Below are positions 28,849-38,214 of a DNA stretch of 64,000 nt, in pieces (positions within the stretch are counted from its first letter, which is position 1; each line of letters starts with the position of its first letter). This stretch comes from Echinimonas agarilytica (GTDB lineage Bacteria > Pseudomonadota > Gammaproteobacteria > Enterobacterales > Neiellaceae): contig NZ_JAMQGP010000011.1 in assembly GCF_023703465.1 (NCBI RefSeq), positions 55,780-119,779 of the forward strand. Reading direction: 5' to 3'. The notes below the pieces were generated by a model. It had not been told where the DNA came from. It saw nothing but the letters and a program-made list of their open reading frames with translations, and did not search any database. The position numbers and the translations under genes were made by a program.

Positions 28849-29775
28849 ATGAGTCATGGGCACTGTACTGCAGAGATCACCTCAGAAATTGCAGTCATTA
28901 TTCCGGTATACAACGATGGCGATCGCCTCGAGCTCTGTTTAAACGCGCTGCAACAACAAACTCTTGCTCCCCATCGTTTTCATATTGTGGCGGTAGACAA
29001 CGGTTCTGAAACGCCTCCAACACATTTAGAAGGGCGATACCCTAACTTCACTCTGTTACATGAGTCTAAGCCCGGGTCGTATAGCGCACGTAATAAGGCG
29101 TTAAGCTTTATTAAAGCCGACATTTACGCATTTACTGATGCTGACTGTATTCCTGAGCCTCAGTGGTTAGAGCATGCCTTGGCTGGTTTGGTTCATTCTT
29201 CAATCGACGCCGTGGGTGGCGCTGTTGGTATTTTCTGTGCAGATCCCAAGCAACCTCAACCCATTGAAATACTAGATGTCATTAAAGCGTTTCCGCAACG
29301 TACTTATGTTGAAACTCAGCACTATGCAGTCACGGCAAATTTAGTCATGACACAACACGCATTTGATATGACGGGTTGGTTTAATGACGCACTCAAGTCG
29401 GGGGGCGATAAAGAGTGGTGTCGACGCTTGCATGCCGCTGGCGGACAATTAATTTATAGCGATACGGCCAAAGTACTGCACCCAGCCCGTGCCTCGCTGG
29501 CAGAACATGAAACCAAGGCTAGACGCGTGGCTCATGGCGCTTATGCGCGACGTAAAACGGATCCGAACACGGCAAAATTTGTAGGTTGGTCGGGCATTTT
29601 AATGGGACTAATGCCTCCAATTCGCAAAGGCCAAGTCATTTGGCAACGCTTTGCTGAATTGAGTGCATCCACACGCATTAAAGCCATTGGCTATTACTAC
29701 TACGTGAATGCATATGCTGCTTGGCAAAAAATTCGCTGCCACTTAGGTTTAGTGAAACACGCTGAGCGAAGTTAG
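28849..29775 (+). CDS. Glycosyltransferase family 2
   Basis: This single-gene rightward unit encodes a GT-A enzyme. Motifs are AVIIPVYNDGDRLELCLNAL, VAVDNGSETPP, KPGSYSARNKALSF, the metal-binding AFTDADCIPEPQW and a GGDKEWCRRLH base region. It is strikingly similar in layout to the convergent GT2 gene at 29818, including LCLNAL, QQTL/F, GSYSARN/GSYAARN and TDADC. ATG 28825 is open but lacks a ribosome site. ATG 28849 is 10 bases after AGGGA and is slightly preferred. Confidence 0.87.
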   Translation: MSHGHCTAEITSEIAVIIPVYNDGDRLELCLNALQQQTLAPHRFHIVAVDNGSETPPTHLEGRYPNFTLLHESKPGSYSARNKALSFIKADIYAFTDADCIPEPQWLEHALAGLVHSSIDAVGGAVGIFCADPKQPQPIEILDVIKAFPQRTYVETQHYAVTANLVMTQHAFDMTGWFNDALKSGGDKEWCRRLHAAGGQLIYSDTAKVLHPARASLAEHETKARRVAHGAYARRKTDPNTAKFVGWSGILMGLMPPIRKGQVIWQRFAELSASTRIKAIGYYYYVNAYAAWQKIRCHLGLVKHAERS

Positions 29776-29802
29776 CGCCCGAATTGAATTCATTTACCGC
29801 TG

Positions 29803-29830
29803 AAAAACCGCGAGACGTTAGCGGTTTTCT
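29803..29830. terminator. Bidirectional terminator between two convergent GT2 genes
   Basis: The stem is AAAACCGC (29804-29811) and GCGGTTTT (29821-29828) with a 9-base loop, and poly-A/poly-T flanks make it symmetrical. It overlaps the stop codon of the leftward gene. Confidence 0.75.
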
Positions 29831-30690
29831 GCTTTTTTAAGCCCAAACAACAGGGCTAAGTATTCGGAGATTTGTGCCACTTTAATCACAAATGTACTCG
29901 CAATGCCTTTTAATCGGAGGCTCCACGGTACCGTAGAGACCCCGGAAATTTTATAAATGCGATACAAGGGTGGCAGCAAAGTACCGATGCTTTTGGCGTA
30001 GCCTTGGCGCTTAATACGCGCGCCAATCACGCGGCGTGATTTAATGGTAAGCGCTTTAAATGTATCGCGCAGCGGGTGCTTCACAAAACAGGTGTCATCA
30101 AATTCAAAGCGTGCACCGGCATTCACGGCTCGTGAGCAAAAGTCGACATCGCCTCCTGAAAACAACTCGGCATTAAATCCATCAACACGATTAAATACAT
30201 CCATATGCATGATGAGGTTTGCAGTACAAGCGACTTTGCGTGCGGCATATTCTTTTTGGTTGATGCCAAAAAAGAAGTCGTATGATTCGGCAAAATTGTA
30301 TTGGTAGTCAGGCCTATACTCACTAAACATGACCACATCGCCCGACAACAGCAAGGTATTGCTGTTCGGCTGAGAAAATTGCGTAAACGATCGCTCAAGC
30401 CATTTGGAATCGGGTACACAATCGGCATCGGTAAAACACAGCACCGGCGCTTTTGCGATTGCGGCCCCCACATTTCTGGCGGCATACGATCCTTTTTGAT
30501 GGGCCTCTACAATTTGGCAATCGAATGCATACGCAGTCAGAAAGTCGGCAGGCGGCATATCACTTGGATCGTTGTTCGCCACAATCACTTCGAACTGACT
30601 GTTGTCGAAGGTTTGTTGAGCCAAGGCATTCAAACAAAGCGTGAGGCGAGTCCAATCACGATACGTGGGGATAATGACAGAAAGCTTCAC
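29818..30690 (-). CDS. Glycosyltransferase family 2
   Basis: This 290-residue GT-A enzyme has KLSVIIPTYRDWTRLTLCLN, VIVANNDPSDMPP, KGSYAARNVGAAI, the metal-binding CFTDADCVPDSKW and SGGDVDFCSRAVN. It begins with GTG at 30690, supported by an AGGAG about 8 bases upstream. It is paralogous to the GT2 encoded convergently at 28849. It is last in a leftward run of four glycosyltransferases. Confidence 0.88.
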   Translation of the reverse strand: MKLSVIIPTYRDWTRLTLCLNALAQQTFDNSQFEVIVANNDPSDMPPADFLTAYAFDCQIVEAHQKGSYAARNVGAAIAKAPVLCFTDADCVPDSKWLERSFTQFSQPNSNTLLLSGDVVMFSEYRPDYQYNFAESYDFFFGINQKEYAARKVACTANLIMHMDVFNRVDGFNAELFSGGDVDFCSRAVNAGARFEFDDTCFVKHPLRDTFKALTIKSRRVIGARIKRQGYAKSIGTLLPPLYRIYKISGVSTVPWSLRLKGIASTFVIKVAQISEYLALLFGLKKAENR

Positions 30691-30733
30691 AGTTAGACTC
30701 CTAAGTGCATTCGAGCAGTCGAGGTGTATGTAT

Positions 30734-31792
30734 TCATGATATTTTCTTCAACCGTGTGATCACGCCTTCAACCATGCCTTTCCAAGTGTATTGAGAGCAA
30801 TCTACTGCACAATAGCTGGCTTTTTCGGCGGCCAATATGTCTTGGGTGTATTGGCTCATGTCGAAACTCGAAATAAAGTGCGCAGGCACCATGCCGTTTA
30901 ATTGGTTGATGGGCGTAATGAGAAATGGTTTGCCACAGCCCATGTATTCCAACAGTTTGCTTGGAAAACAAAATTGGGTGAAATCATCTTGGCGATTGGG
31001 GATCAGCATTAAATCACATGCATTGATCACTTCTGGCACTTCACTAATCTTTTTGCCGCCTAACCATGTGACTTTTTTATTGTTCAACAGCCACTCTGGC
31101 GGCTCGCTGTTCGATGCCACTACAAATTCAATGTTGGTCTCTTTTGCATGGTTTAATATGTGCGATAAGTTATCATTCACTCGCACATCTAGCGACCCTG
31201 TGTACCCAACACAGTAGGCGTTCGATTTTAGGTTCAAGCGCTGCCGACATACCTGCTGATCCTGCGGTTTAAATAGCGCGGGTTCATAGCCATTGGGGAA
31301 CACGAATTGCGCTTTTTGGGCGATGCTGTCAGCGTCAAGCAGTTCTTGTGTGACGTACAAGCACAACTCGCTATTGCGACGAATATGACGATCAAATGCA
31401 CTGAACGGCACCAGCCATTGTGGATAATAGGTCGCATAGTTGTCGAGCACTTCATAAATGACTCGTGTTTTTAACAATGCAGGGCACAAAATACGTGCGA
31501 CTAATCCCACAATAGGGCCATTAGTAAACCATACATGTGTGGGTTGAAATTGCTGCAAACGCCGATTGAGCTGCTGCCGAACTTTTGGAAGGTTAAGTGT
31601 GCGCGCTGATGGCGAAAAGTACTGACCTTCTGGGCATTCTTCATCGCCTGCGCTTTTGTAATTAATCAGCCAAGTTTGGCAATCAATGCCATTGTCTTTA
31701 AAAGCCTGTGCGATCTTAAATGTTCGATACTCAGGATTGTTAAGCACATCCATATTGGACGAATAGCGATTGCCCACAATTAAAACTTTCAT
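30734..31792 (-). CDS. Glycosyltransferase (GT4-like)
   Basis: This is a GT-B protein of 352 residues. VLIVGNRYSSNMDVLNNPEY opens the acceptor domain. The donor half has CVGYTGSLDVRVNDNLSHIL and an LIPNRQDDFTQFCFPSKLLEYMGCGKP segment, whose KLLEYMG replaces the usual EX7E Glu pattern as in several UDP-sugar GT4 enzymes. An upstream TTG at 31798 is in frame, but the ATG at 31792 has GTAGAG upstream and is preferred. The acceptor is unknown. Confidence 0.85.
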   Translation of the reverse strand: MKVLIVGNRYSSNMDVLNNPEYRTFKIAQAFKDNGIDCQTWLINYKSAGDEECPEGQYFSPSARTLNLPKVRQQLNRRLQQFQPTHVWFTNGPIVGLVARILCPALLKTRVIYEVLDNYATYYPQWLVPFSAFDRHIRRNSELCLYVTQELLDADSIAQKAQFVFPNGYEPALFKPQDQQVCRQRLNLKSNAYCVGYTGSLDVRVNDNLSHILNHAKETNIEFVVASNSEPPEWLLNNKKVTWLGGKKISEVPEVINACDLMLIPNRQDDFTQFCFPSKLLEYMGCGKPFLITPINQLNGMVPAHFISSFDMSQYTQDILAAEKASYCAVDCSQYTWKGMVEGVITRLKKIS

Positions 31793-31800
31793 AGCCAACT

Positions 31801-32649
31801 CTACTTCATCCGCTGCTTTTTATAGATACGGAATAAATCCCACAGGTTTAAATGCTTCCAACACAATTTAAGCACTCGGTCGCCCATTTGATGCTGCCGC
31901 AGTATGTTGGCGTTCACTAACAACGAAAGCCTTTGAGAAGGCGACATATGAGCTTTGTACTTAGTCACATACAAACGGTATCCGCGTAAAATTCGTAACG
32001 GATTGGTAATGCGGTTTTGCTCGTGGTCGATGTGTTGAATGTACGAGCGGTTATACACCCGCTTAGCTGGGCCAAGCGTATGCAAAATATTGGTGAAGAA
32101 GTCGTAGTCTTGCCAGGCGGGATAACGTTCATCGAATAGTAAGTCGTGATCGAGCAATGTCTGCCGGTGGGCAAATATTTGGGTACCCACATAATTTCGA
32201 CGCACGAGATCATCAAATCTTATGGTGCGCTGATAGTAGTGGCTTGGTCGATTTCGCTTGCCATCAAAGTCGTATTTTAATGAGCATAGAAATGAAGCAT
32301 CGCCTTTCCAAGCCGCCACAAAGTCTTCGATTCTGTTTGGCGCAAACCGATCATCATCATCCAGCCCGGTAATAAACTCGCCTTTGGCCACACGAATCGC
32401 TTTGTTGCGAGCATGACAAGCGCCTTTGGAAGTCTCTTCTCGCAAATACACGATGTTGCTGTGCTTGCTTTGCCATTGCGCGATTAACTCAGGGGTGTTA
32501 TCGGTAGAGCCGTCATCACTAACAAGGATTTCTACATTTGGGTAGCTTTGAGCAAGGACCGAATTAATCGCGCGTTGCAATAATTCAGGCCGGTTTTTTG
32601 TGGGTATATAAACGCTGACAAGTGGCGTTTGCAATGCATTTAGAACCAT
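31801..32649 (-). CDS. Glycosyltransferase family 2
   Basis: This 282-residue GT-A enzyme has VSVYIPTKNRPELLQRAINS, ILVSDDGSTDNTPELI, GACHARNKAI, GLDDDDRFAPNRI as the metal-binding DDD and QDYDFFTNIL near the base. Its start codon overlaps the stop of the upstream GT4 gene as TAATG, so translation is coupled. Confidence 0.9.
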   Translation of the reverse strand: MVLNALQTPLVSVYIPTKNRPELLQRAINSVLAQSYPNVEILVSDDGSTDNTPELIAQWQSKHSNIVYLREETSKGACHARNKAIRVAKGEFITGLDDDDRFAPNRIEDFVAAWKGDASFLCSLKYDFDGKRNRPSHYYQRTIRFDDLVRRNYVGTQIFAHRQTLLDHDLLFDERYPAWQDYDFFTNILHTLGPAKRVYNRSYIQHIDHEQNRITNPLRILRGYRLYVTKYKAHMSPSQRLSLLVNANILRQHQMGDRVLKLCWKHLNLWDLFRIYKKQRMK

Positions 32650-33884
32650 TAACGCTGTTCCTTGAGCTTTTGAAACAAGGCCTCAAATGAGTTGGCCGAT
32701 ATTTCACGCGAGAATATTTGCTGCACTCGTTCGCGCGCATGGAGTGTCATTTGTTCACGGTCTGAATCACTTAAAGCAAATGCTTGTTCAAGCGTTTGAG
32801 CAAGGCTCTGACTATTAGCAGGTTCACACAGAAAACCTGATTCTCCGTCCACAATCGAATCGACAATGCCTCCAGAGCGACTTCCTACCACAATTGCGCC
32901 TGCAGCCATGGCTTCAAGAAAGGTCAATCCTTGCGCTTCAACCCACCCAGTGTCGGACTCTTTAGAAGGGCCGACAAAGGCATCTGCTGCAGCCATATAA
33001 TGCTGCACCATGTCGTGATCGACCCAACCAACGGGGTTAATGTAGGCTTCGAGTTTGTGCAGTTTAATGCGCGCTTCGAGCTCGGCTTTGTCTTGCCCTT
33101 CGCCAATCACCAGCAACTTCACGTCCACTTTAGATTCACGCAACGCTCGGATTGCATCAACCGCCTCAAAGATTCCTTTTTCGTCGATCACGCGCCCCAC
33201 GAATACGGCTAGCTTTTGCGTTGGAGAATCAACGAACTTGGCTCTAATTTCAGCCACTTCATGTGCAGGAGGTAATGAGCCGACTTTCACGCCCATCGGG
33301 ATCCGTTCAACATGATCCGAGGTTGGTTGGCAAGCCATGATGTCTTTCACAGCGGCTTCTGTAAATGATGAGTTCACGCTCACGGCTCGCGTATGGCGAA
33401 GCACCCAACGCTTGAGTTTCACCATGAATTTGCCTTTGAGTGAAAAAATATCACCGCCATGAACAGTGGTTACAACGGGCGTTTTGAAAAAGCATGAGGC
33501 AACAACACTGGCAAACCCTTGCGGTACAATCCAGTGCGCATTGATCACATCGTATCGGTTCAAGACGAGCTCTTTAAACACTGCAAAGCACTCTGCCAAA
33601 ACAAAAATAGGCAGCTTTAATTTCTCATGTGGTTTCTTACGCAAATTCACCAGTGCGCCACCTTGGTAGCACACGGTTTGAGCACTTAGCGGAAAACAAT
33701 AGTAGAAGCGTTTCACCGTCACGCCGTCCATCACTTCACGGCGCTCGGCTCCCACAAAATGCGGGGCAAGTACGGTTACTTCATGGCCTTTTGCCACCAA
33801 ATCTTTGGCCAGATTGTGAACAAAAGGGGTTGTGGAATCCCCTTTCCAGCGAGGGTAATTTGAAGTGACCAACAGCAATTTCAC
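32649..33884 (-). CDS. Glycosyltransferase family 4
   Basis: This is a GT-B enzyme of 411 residues. The acceptor domain begins LLLVTSNYPRWKGDSTTPFV and the donor domain holds AVFVGRVIDEKGIFEAVDAI. The EX7E-type motif is spread over KESDTGWVEAQGLTFLEAMAAG. The start is GTG at 33884, about 9 bases after AGGGA. It leads a leftward unit of four glycosyltransferases ending at 29818. A -10-like TACAAT lies on the minus strand in the 114 bases upstream. Confidence 0.9.
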   Translation of the reverse strand: MKLLLVTSNYPRWKGDSTTPFVHNLAKDLVAKGHEVTVLAPHFVGAERREVMDGVTVKRFYYCFPLSAQTVCYQGGALVNLRKKPHEKLKLPIFVLAECFAVFKELVLNRYDVINAHWIVPQGFASVVASCFFKTPVVTTVHGGDIFSLKGKFMVKLKRWVLRHTRAVSVNSSFTEAAVKDIMACQPTSDHVERIPMGVKVGSLPPAHEVAEIRAKFVDSPTQKLAVFVGRVIDEKGIFEAVDAIRALRESKVDVKLLVIGEGQDKAELEARIKLHKLEAYINPVGWVDHDMVQHYMAAADAFVGPSKESDTGWVEAQGLTFLEAMAAGAIVVGSRSGGIVDSIVDGESGFLCEPANSQSLAQTLEQAFALSDSDREQMTLHARERVQQIFSREISANSFEALFQKLKEQR

Positions 33885-33998
33885 GAGTATCGTCCCTGTT
33901 TATTTCATTATCCTAACGAACAGCAGTGTGAAATCGAATTATTCTCATATTCACTCATACTGAGCCCATTGTACCTAGCGCGTGCGCTTATGTCTCGG

Positions 33999-35828
33999 TC
34001 AGTGCTTTCGTTGCGCTAACTGATATCGATACAAAGAGCTTGGTTCTACCCCTTCTTGGTTTAACCCTTCTACATATGCTTTGAAGTTGAAAGCCAAACC
34101 AATGGGGGCTGAATTTGTTAATCCCACCAGCCTCATTTCCGGCGATTCAACGTCAATCATACCTCGCGGATTGCCCTGAGTTCGAATGTTCCAATAAGTA
34201 GTGTAAGCCGCTGCGAGGGGGCCAGAGGCCGGATTGCCCGCACCGGTAAATAGATCGTTGATGCCGCTCAGCTGCACTGCAATATTGTCAAATAAGTTTT
34301 GCTGATTTAAGCCTCTGTGCAGGTTAAATTTAGCACTGCGCACAGTGCCACCAGAGTACACATTGAGTTCAGCATTCCAGCCTACCGCGGGGGTATGCAG
34401 AGAAGGGGCAGTGAATGAAAAACGCTGCGCCAACACATAGTTAGAATTGGTAATGGTCATTGAGTAGTGACCTTGACGACCGCTTGCCCTAATTTCATCG
34501 AGTGTCACGTTTGCCGATTTATCGACAAGAAAGGCGCTGTCAGCGTTAACGACAGTCACATTTTTCACCCAAGAATGCTTTAATTCGGTTAGGAACAGGC
34601 CGTTATAGCCTCGTTCTTTATGATGCCCTGCGTAAGGCAAAGTTGGGAATTCAACGCGAAAGTCTTCAAAACCCACTTCTGTTAGAAATTGCGGTTGTGA
34701 GAATGACACTTTCCACTGCGGCTTCACATCATGCAAAAGCGGCTCTTTGACCTGAATACTTGTGCCATTGACCTGCGTGATGGTGAGGTATTGCTTCACT
34801 AGCCCATGATGATTAGCAAACGCAGTGCCGAGCGGAGTATTCGTATTGCCCATAAGGTGGTGTGTAAAACTGGCGCGTTCGCATCCGGTATCACACCAAT
34901 TCAGCATAATGGTTTGTCCTATAGAAAACCCTGCGGCTCCCTCAATGTGTAGCGAGTGACCGCCTTGTTCGCCCTTTATCGCTTGCCCTTGCAGGGGGGA
35001 GTGGTGTGCCAAAGTATCGGTTCGAGTCCAAATAAACCCGCCCTTCCACGACACCGGCGATGTATTGTTGTCAGTTGCGCGTAGATTATTGCTGATCAGA
35101 TTCGGTACGTTATGCTGCTCTTGTTCGCTTTGCGCCAAGTCCCTCAGCGCTTGAGGCATGTACAACGTGGTCGCAGATTGGCCTGAACTGCCTTGCCCAC
35201 GCAGCACGATATGACTGCGCTCAATCGCAATAATACGATTCACCGTAAACAAGCCTGATGGAAAGCTAACAATCACAGCGCCAGGTACAGTGTCAGCATA
35301 ATCGAGCGCGGCGATAATCGCGTCGCTATCATCTTGCCGGTCATTCGCAATGGCACCGAAATCAGTGACATCAATAATCTGCGTGGCATTGGTTTTGGGG
35401 GTGATCTCTCCCCATTGATAGCCCGCAAATGAAAAATCTGGCAGGTATACTTCATGTTGTTGGAGTATTTTGGGAACCCACCCCGCAGCATCTGCAACCT
35501 GTTCTGGCGACATGCGCGATAATTGAGCTTTTAAAGCTGCTAAACGTTTTGCCACAATTCGAGCGGAAGGGTGATGTTCGGTGTAATCCACCAGCAATAT
35601 ATCAAGTTCAATTTGTTGTGCTTCAATTTGAGTACGAAGCTGCGCAGCAGTGGCTCCGGGCATGATATCAACGGGTGCGGGGAAAGGCTCAGCAGGCGCT
35701 TCTACTGGCTGAGTCGGTGCTGCAATGGTTGGATTCGAAACAGAGGACTCAGCAGGAGCAGGCGGAGCAGTGGAAGTACAGCTCGCCAAAAGTAACGACA
35801 ACCACACGAGGTGATTTATGGATCGCAT
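33999..35828 (-). CDS. Pectate-lyase-like beta-helix lipoprotein
   Basis: This 609-residue predicted lipoprotein has signal MRSINHLVWLSLLLASC, with Cys17 lipidated. A Pro/Ala linker (about 20-55), a short helical segment and a right-handed beta-helix domain follow. The helix domain starts IIDVTDFGAIANDRQDDSDA, the opening of pectate-lyase/epimerase-type helices. It then has FPSGLFTVNRIIAIERSHIV. It may be a lyase, epimerase or polymer-binding factor for the exported polysaccharide. The frame extends to 35870, but the ATG at 35828 follows a perfect AAGGAG by 5 bases. A terminator lies immediately upstream, so its own promoter is not obvious. Confidence 0.85.
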   Translation of the reverse strand: MRSINHLVWLSLLLASCTSTAPPAPAESSVSNPTIAAPTQPVEAPAEPFPAPVDIMPGATAAQLRTQIEAQQIELDILLVDYTEHHPSARIVAKRLAALKAQLSRMSPEQVADAAGWVPKILQQHEVYLPDFSFAGYQWGEITPKTNATQIIDVTDFGAIANDRQDDSDAIIAALDYADTVPGAVIVSFPSGLFTVNRIIAIERSHIVLRGQGSSGQSATTLYMPQALRDLAQSEQEQHNVPNLISNNLRATDNNTSPVSWKGGFIWTRTDTLAHHSPLQGQAIKGEQGGHSLHIEGAAGFSIGQTIMLNWCDTGCERASFTHHLMGNTNTPLGTAFANHHGLVKQYLTITQVNGTSIQVKEPLLHDVKPQWKVSFSQPQFLTEVGFEDFRVEFPTLPYAGHHKERGYNGLFLTELKHSWVKNVTVVNADSAFLVDKSANVTLDEIRASGRQGHYSMTITNSNYVLAQRFSFTAPSLHTPAVGWNAELNVYSGGTVRSAKFNLHRGLNQQNLFDNIAVQLSGINDLFTGAGNPASGPLAAAYTTYWNIRTQGNPRGMIDVESPEMRLVGLTNSAPIGLAFNFKAYVEGLNQEGVEPSSLYRYQLAQRKH

Positions 35829-35853
35829 ACTTACTCCTTGGAACTCTCTGACA

Positions 35854-35881
35854 TAAAAAACCGCAGACACGCTGCGGTTTT
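35854..35881 (-). terminator. Rho-independent terminator after the GT2 gene
   Basis: On the minus strand AAACCGCAG, a CGTGT loop and CTGCGGTTTTTT form a 9-base stem with a T6 tract directly after the GT2 stop. It lies 26 bases upstream of the beta-helix lipoprotein start, so that gene must rely on read-through or an internal promoter. Confidence 0.85.
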
Positions 35882-35884
35882 CAT

Positions 35885-36850
35885 TTAATCTTCTTTGTTT
35901 TTGTACTTGAGCAACTCAAGCTCAAGATTGCGGGTCTTTTCCAACGTTGTTTCGAGCAGTTGGCGATTGTGCGAAATCAAATCAGACAGTAATCCCACGA
36001 GGAAGGCTAAAAATCCCATCAGTAGGAATGTGCCACCTAAAACAAGAGATTGAATGTGGCCATCACCATTGCCCATCATGTATTTAAATAGGAATCGAAT
36101 CACTGGAATTGCACCAATCAACCCCATCACAATGCCAATGTAGAAGAAAAAACGCATCGGCTGATACATGGCATACATCCGCACCATAGCCGACAGTTGG
36201 CGCTGAACGAATTTTGGAATATTCGTAAAAAGACGACTTTCCCGTGTTTTTGGGTTGGTATCGACAGGCACTGAGCTGATGGCTAAATGCTTTTTACCCG
36301 CCTGAATAATAGTCTCAATGGTGTAGCTAAAAGGCGACACAATATTGGTTTTTATTGCGGCCTCTCGGCTGATGGCTCTAAACCCTGAGACCGCATCTGG
36401 CACTCGTGTGCCCGATAATTTGCGAACCACGGCACTGCCTACATATTGCAGTAATTTCTTAAATTTGGAAAAGTGCTGAATTTTATGAGTTTCGCGGTCG
36501 CCCACGACGATGTCAGCTTCACCCGCTAGAATAGGCACCACAAGCTTCGCTATATCAGCACCTGCATATTGGTTGTCACCATCGGTATTGACGATAATAT
36601 CTGCGCCACGTTTGATGGACTCTTCCAACGCTATGCGGAATGTGCGAGCCAAGCCTTTATTATTTTTATTGCGAATGATGTGCTCAATGCCGAGCTCTTT
36701 CGCCACTTCTGAAGTGCCATCGGTGCTTCCATCATCAACAATCAGCACTTCAACTTTATCAATGCCAGGAATTTCTTTAGGAATATCCGCATAAGTCTCC
36801 GGCAGAGTTTCTGCCTCGTTATAACATGGGATTTGAACAATCAGTTTCAT
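35885..36850 (-). CDS. Glycosyltransferase family 2 with C-terminal membrane anchor (DPM/GtrB-like)
   Basis: This 321-residue polyprenyl-phosphate-type glycosyltransferase has KLIVQIPCYNEAETLPETY, VLIVDDGSTDGTSEVAKELG, the metal-binding NTDGDNQYAGADI, VVGDRETHKI and SGFRAISREAA. Two C-terminal helices (about 235-260 and 268-295) anchor it. Such enzymes charge polyprenyl phosphate with a sugar, and the GT39-like protein at 12725 could use the product. That pairing is an inference. GGA lies 8 bases before the ATG. Confidence 0.9.
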   Translation of the reverse strand: MKLIVQIPCYNEAETLPETYADIPKEIPGIDKVEVLIVDDGSTDGTSEVAKELGIEHIIRNKNNKGLARTFRIALEESIKRGADIIVNTDGDNQYAGADIAKLVVPILAGEADIVVGDRETHKIQHFSKFKKLLQYVGSAVVRKLSGTRVPDAVSGFRAISREAAIKTNIVSPFSYTIETIIQAGKKHLAISSVPVDTNPKTRESRLFTNIPKFVQRQLSAMVRMYAMYQPMRFFFYIGIVMGLIGAIPVIRFLFKYMMGNGDGHIQSLVLGGTFLLMGFLAFLVGLLSDLISHNRQLLETTLEKTRNLELELLKYKNKED

Positions 36851-36925
36851 TAGTTTTCCGTTACCAGCAATATAATCCGTAAGATGGAAATCAGTATTTT
36901 ATTAAAATAATGTACGTAAGTTATA

Positions 36926-36954
36926 ACAACTTCATGTCATTGTCATGAAGTGTT
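36926..36954 (-). terminator. Weak hairpin, possible terminator after the GT4 gene
   Basis: The arms CTTCATG (36930-36936) and CATGAAG (36944-36950) form a 7-base stem with a 7-base loop. On the minus strand it is followed by TTGTTATAAC, a poor T tract. A second small stem (AGCGAA/TTCGCT) lies right after the stop. Partial termination is possible. Confidence 0.35.
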
Positions 36955-36980
36955 CTTCAAGCGAATCGCTTCGGGTTCGC

Positions 36981-38210
36981 TTAATGTGTGCCTTTGATGA
37001 TACCTGTAAATAGCTGATCGAGCTCATCGGCTCTTTGCTCTCGGCTATAGTCAAAGGCGTTTAAATCAGGAACATCAAAGCCCGCTAATATAGCGGATAT
37101 CGCCTGCTCTAAGCCTTCAGCATTTTCTGCAACAAGACCTCGTTGGCTGTCTTGCACCACTTGTGCGGTGGCGCTTTGTTCAGGTGTTAGCGCCAAAATT
37201 GGCTGCCCTACGCGAATGTATTCGTACAGTTTTCCGGGGATTTGATTATTAAACAGCTCACCTTGGATCAATAATAAGGCGTCACTATTGAGCATTTCCT
37301 GCAAGGATTCTTGATAACTCACCGGTGGCATAAAGCGCACACAATCAGCCACATCAAGTTGCTGCATCACGGTTTGATAGCCAGCACCATCACCTGCCCC
37401 TCGGAATCTAAATTCAACCTGCTCAGAACAAACAACCCCGCTCTTTTTAAGCGCTTGAATCGCCTTAAATAAAGGCACGGGATCTCGTCCGCGTGGGTAC
37501 AAGGCTCCGCTATACAAAAACACGAATTTACCGTGATTGACCGATGGATCGCGAGTCGTTAACTGATTAAAGTTACCTTCATCAAAACCGTTCTGAATCA
37601 CCTCATATTTGTTGTCGGGCAATTGAGGGTAAATAGATTGATAGAGCTGCTTTGACTTGTCAGCCGTACATACCACGCGAGTGGCATTGAGCATAACTTT
37701 ACGCTCGATCCACTTGGCAATCGTCGAGTAACGTTCCACCGCGGGGTCATAACGCACTTGCAATGGGTCTCGATAGTCGGCGACCCAAGGTAAGCCCGAT
37801 GCTTTCGATAAACGCCAAGCAATAAAGTGAGCAGTTGAAACCGGATACGTCGACCAAATTAACGCAGGGTTATGCTGTTGGATCAGACGCTTGCCAGCAG
37901 GAATGGCACTAAATAACCATGTCCACCATTTATCAGGAATGGCCGACCAAGCAAAATACTTACCTTTTATTGAAAAGGCTTTAGAGCTGTCTAGCGCCTT
38001 GGTTCGCACCACTTCAACCCCTTCAGGCCATTGATAAGGCTCGGCATCGGTATTTTTGTAGATGTCGCTCTCAACGGTCAAAATAATGGGCCGCCACCCT
38101 TTTTGCACCAAGTATTCAGCAAACTTCAACGTGCGTTGCACGCCGGCACTTCTGCACGGTGGTACTTCAAGGGCAATCATTAATAGGCTTGGCTTTTGTT
38201 GAATGGCCAT
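36981..38210 (-). CDS. Glycosyltransferase family 4 (WcaI/WbuB-like)
   Basis: This is a GT-B protein of 409 residues. Its start LLMIALEVPPCRSAGVQRTL matches enzymes that add sugars in colanic-acid-like pathways. The donor domain contains FVFLYSGALYPRGRDPVPLF and NNQIPGKLYEYIRVGQPILA, with the acidic KLYEY motif. It follows the O-ligase gene by 4 bases in the same leftward operon. Confidence 0.88.
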   Translation of the reverse strand: MAIQQKPSLLMIALEVPPCRSAGVQRTLKFAEYLVQKGWRPIILTVESDIYKNTDAEPYQWPEGVEVVRTKALDSSKAFSIKGKYFAWSAIPDKWWTWLFSAIPAGKRLIQQHNPALIWSTYPVSTAHFIAWRLSKASGLPWVADYRDPLQVRYDPAVERYSTIAKWIERKVMLNATRVVCTADKSKQLYQSIYPQLPDNKYEVIQNGFDEGNFNQLTTRDPSVNHGKFVFLYSGALYPRGRDPVPLFKAIQALKKSGVVCSEQVEFRFRGAGDGAGYQTVMQQLDVADCVRFMPPVSYQESLQEMLNSDALLLIQGELFNNQIPGKLYEYIRVGQPILALTPEQSATAQVVQDSQRGLVAENAEGLEQAISAILAGFDVPDLNAFDYSREQRADELDQLFTGIIKGTH

Positions 38211-38214
38211 AAAA

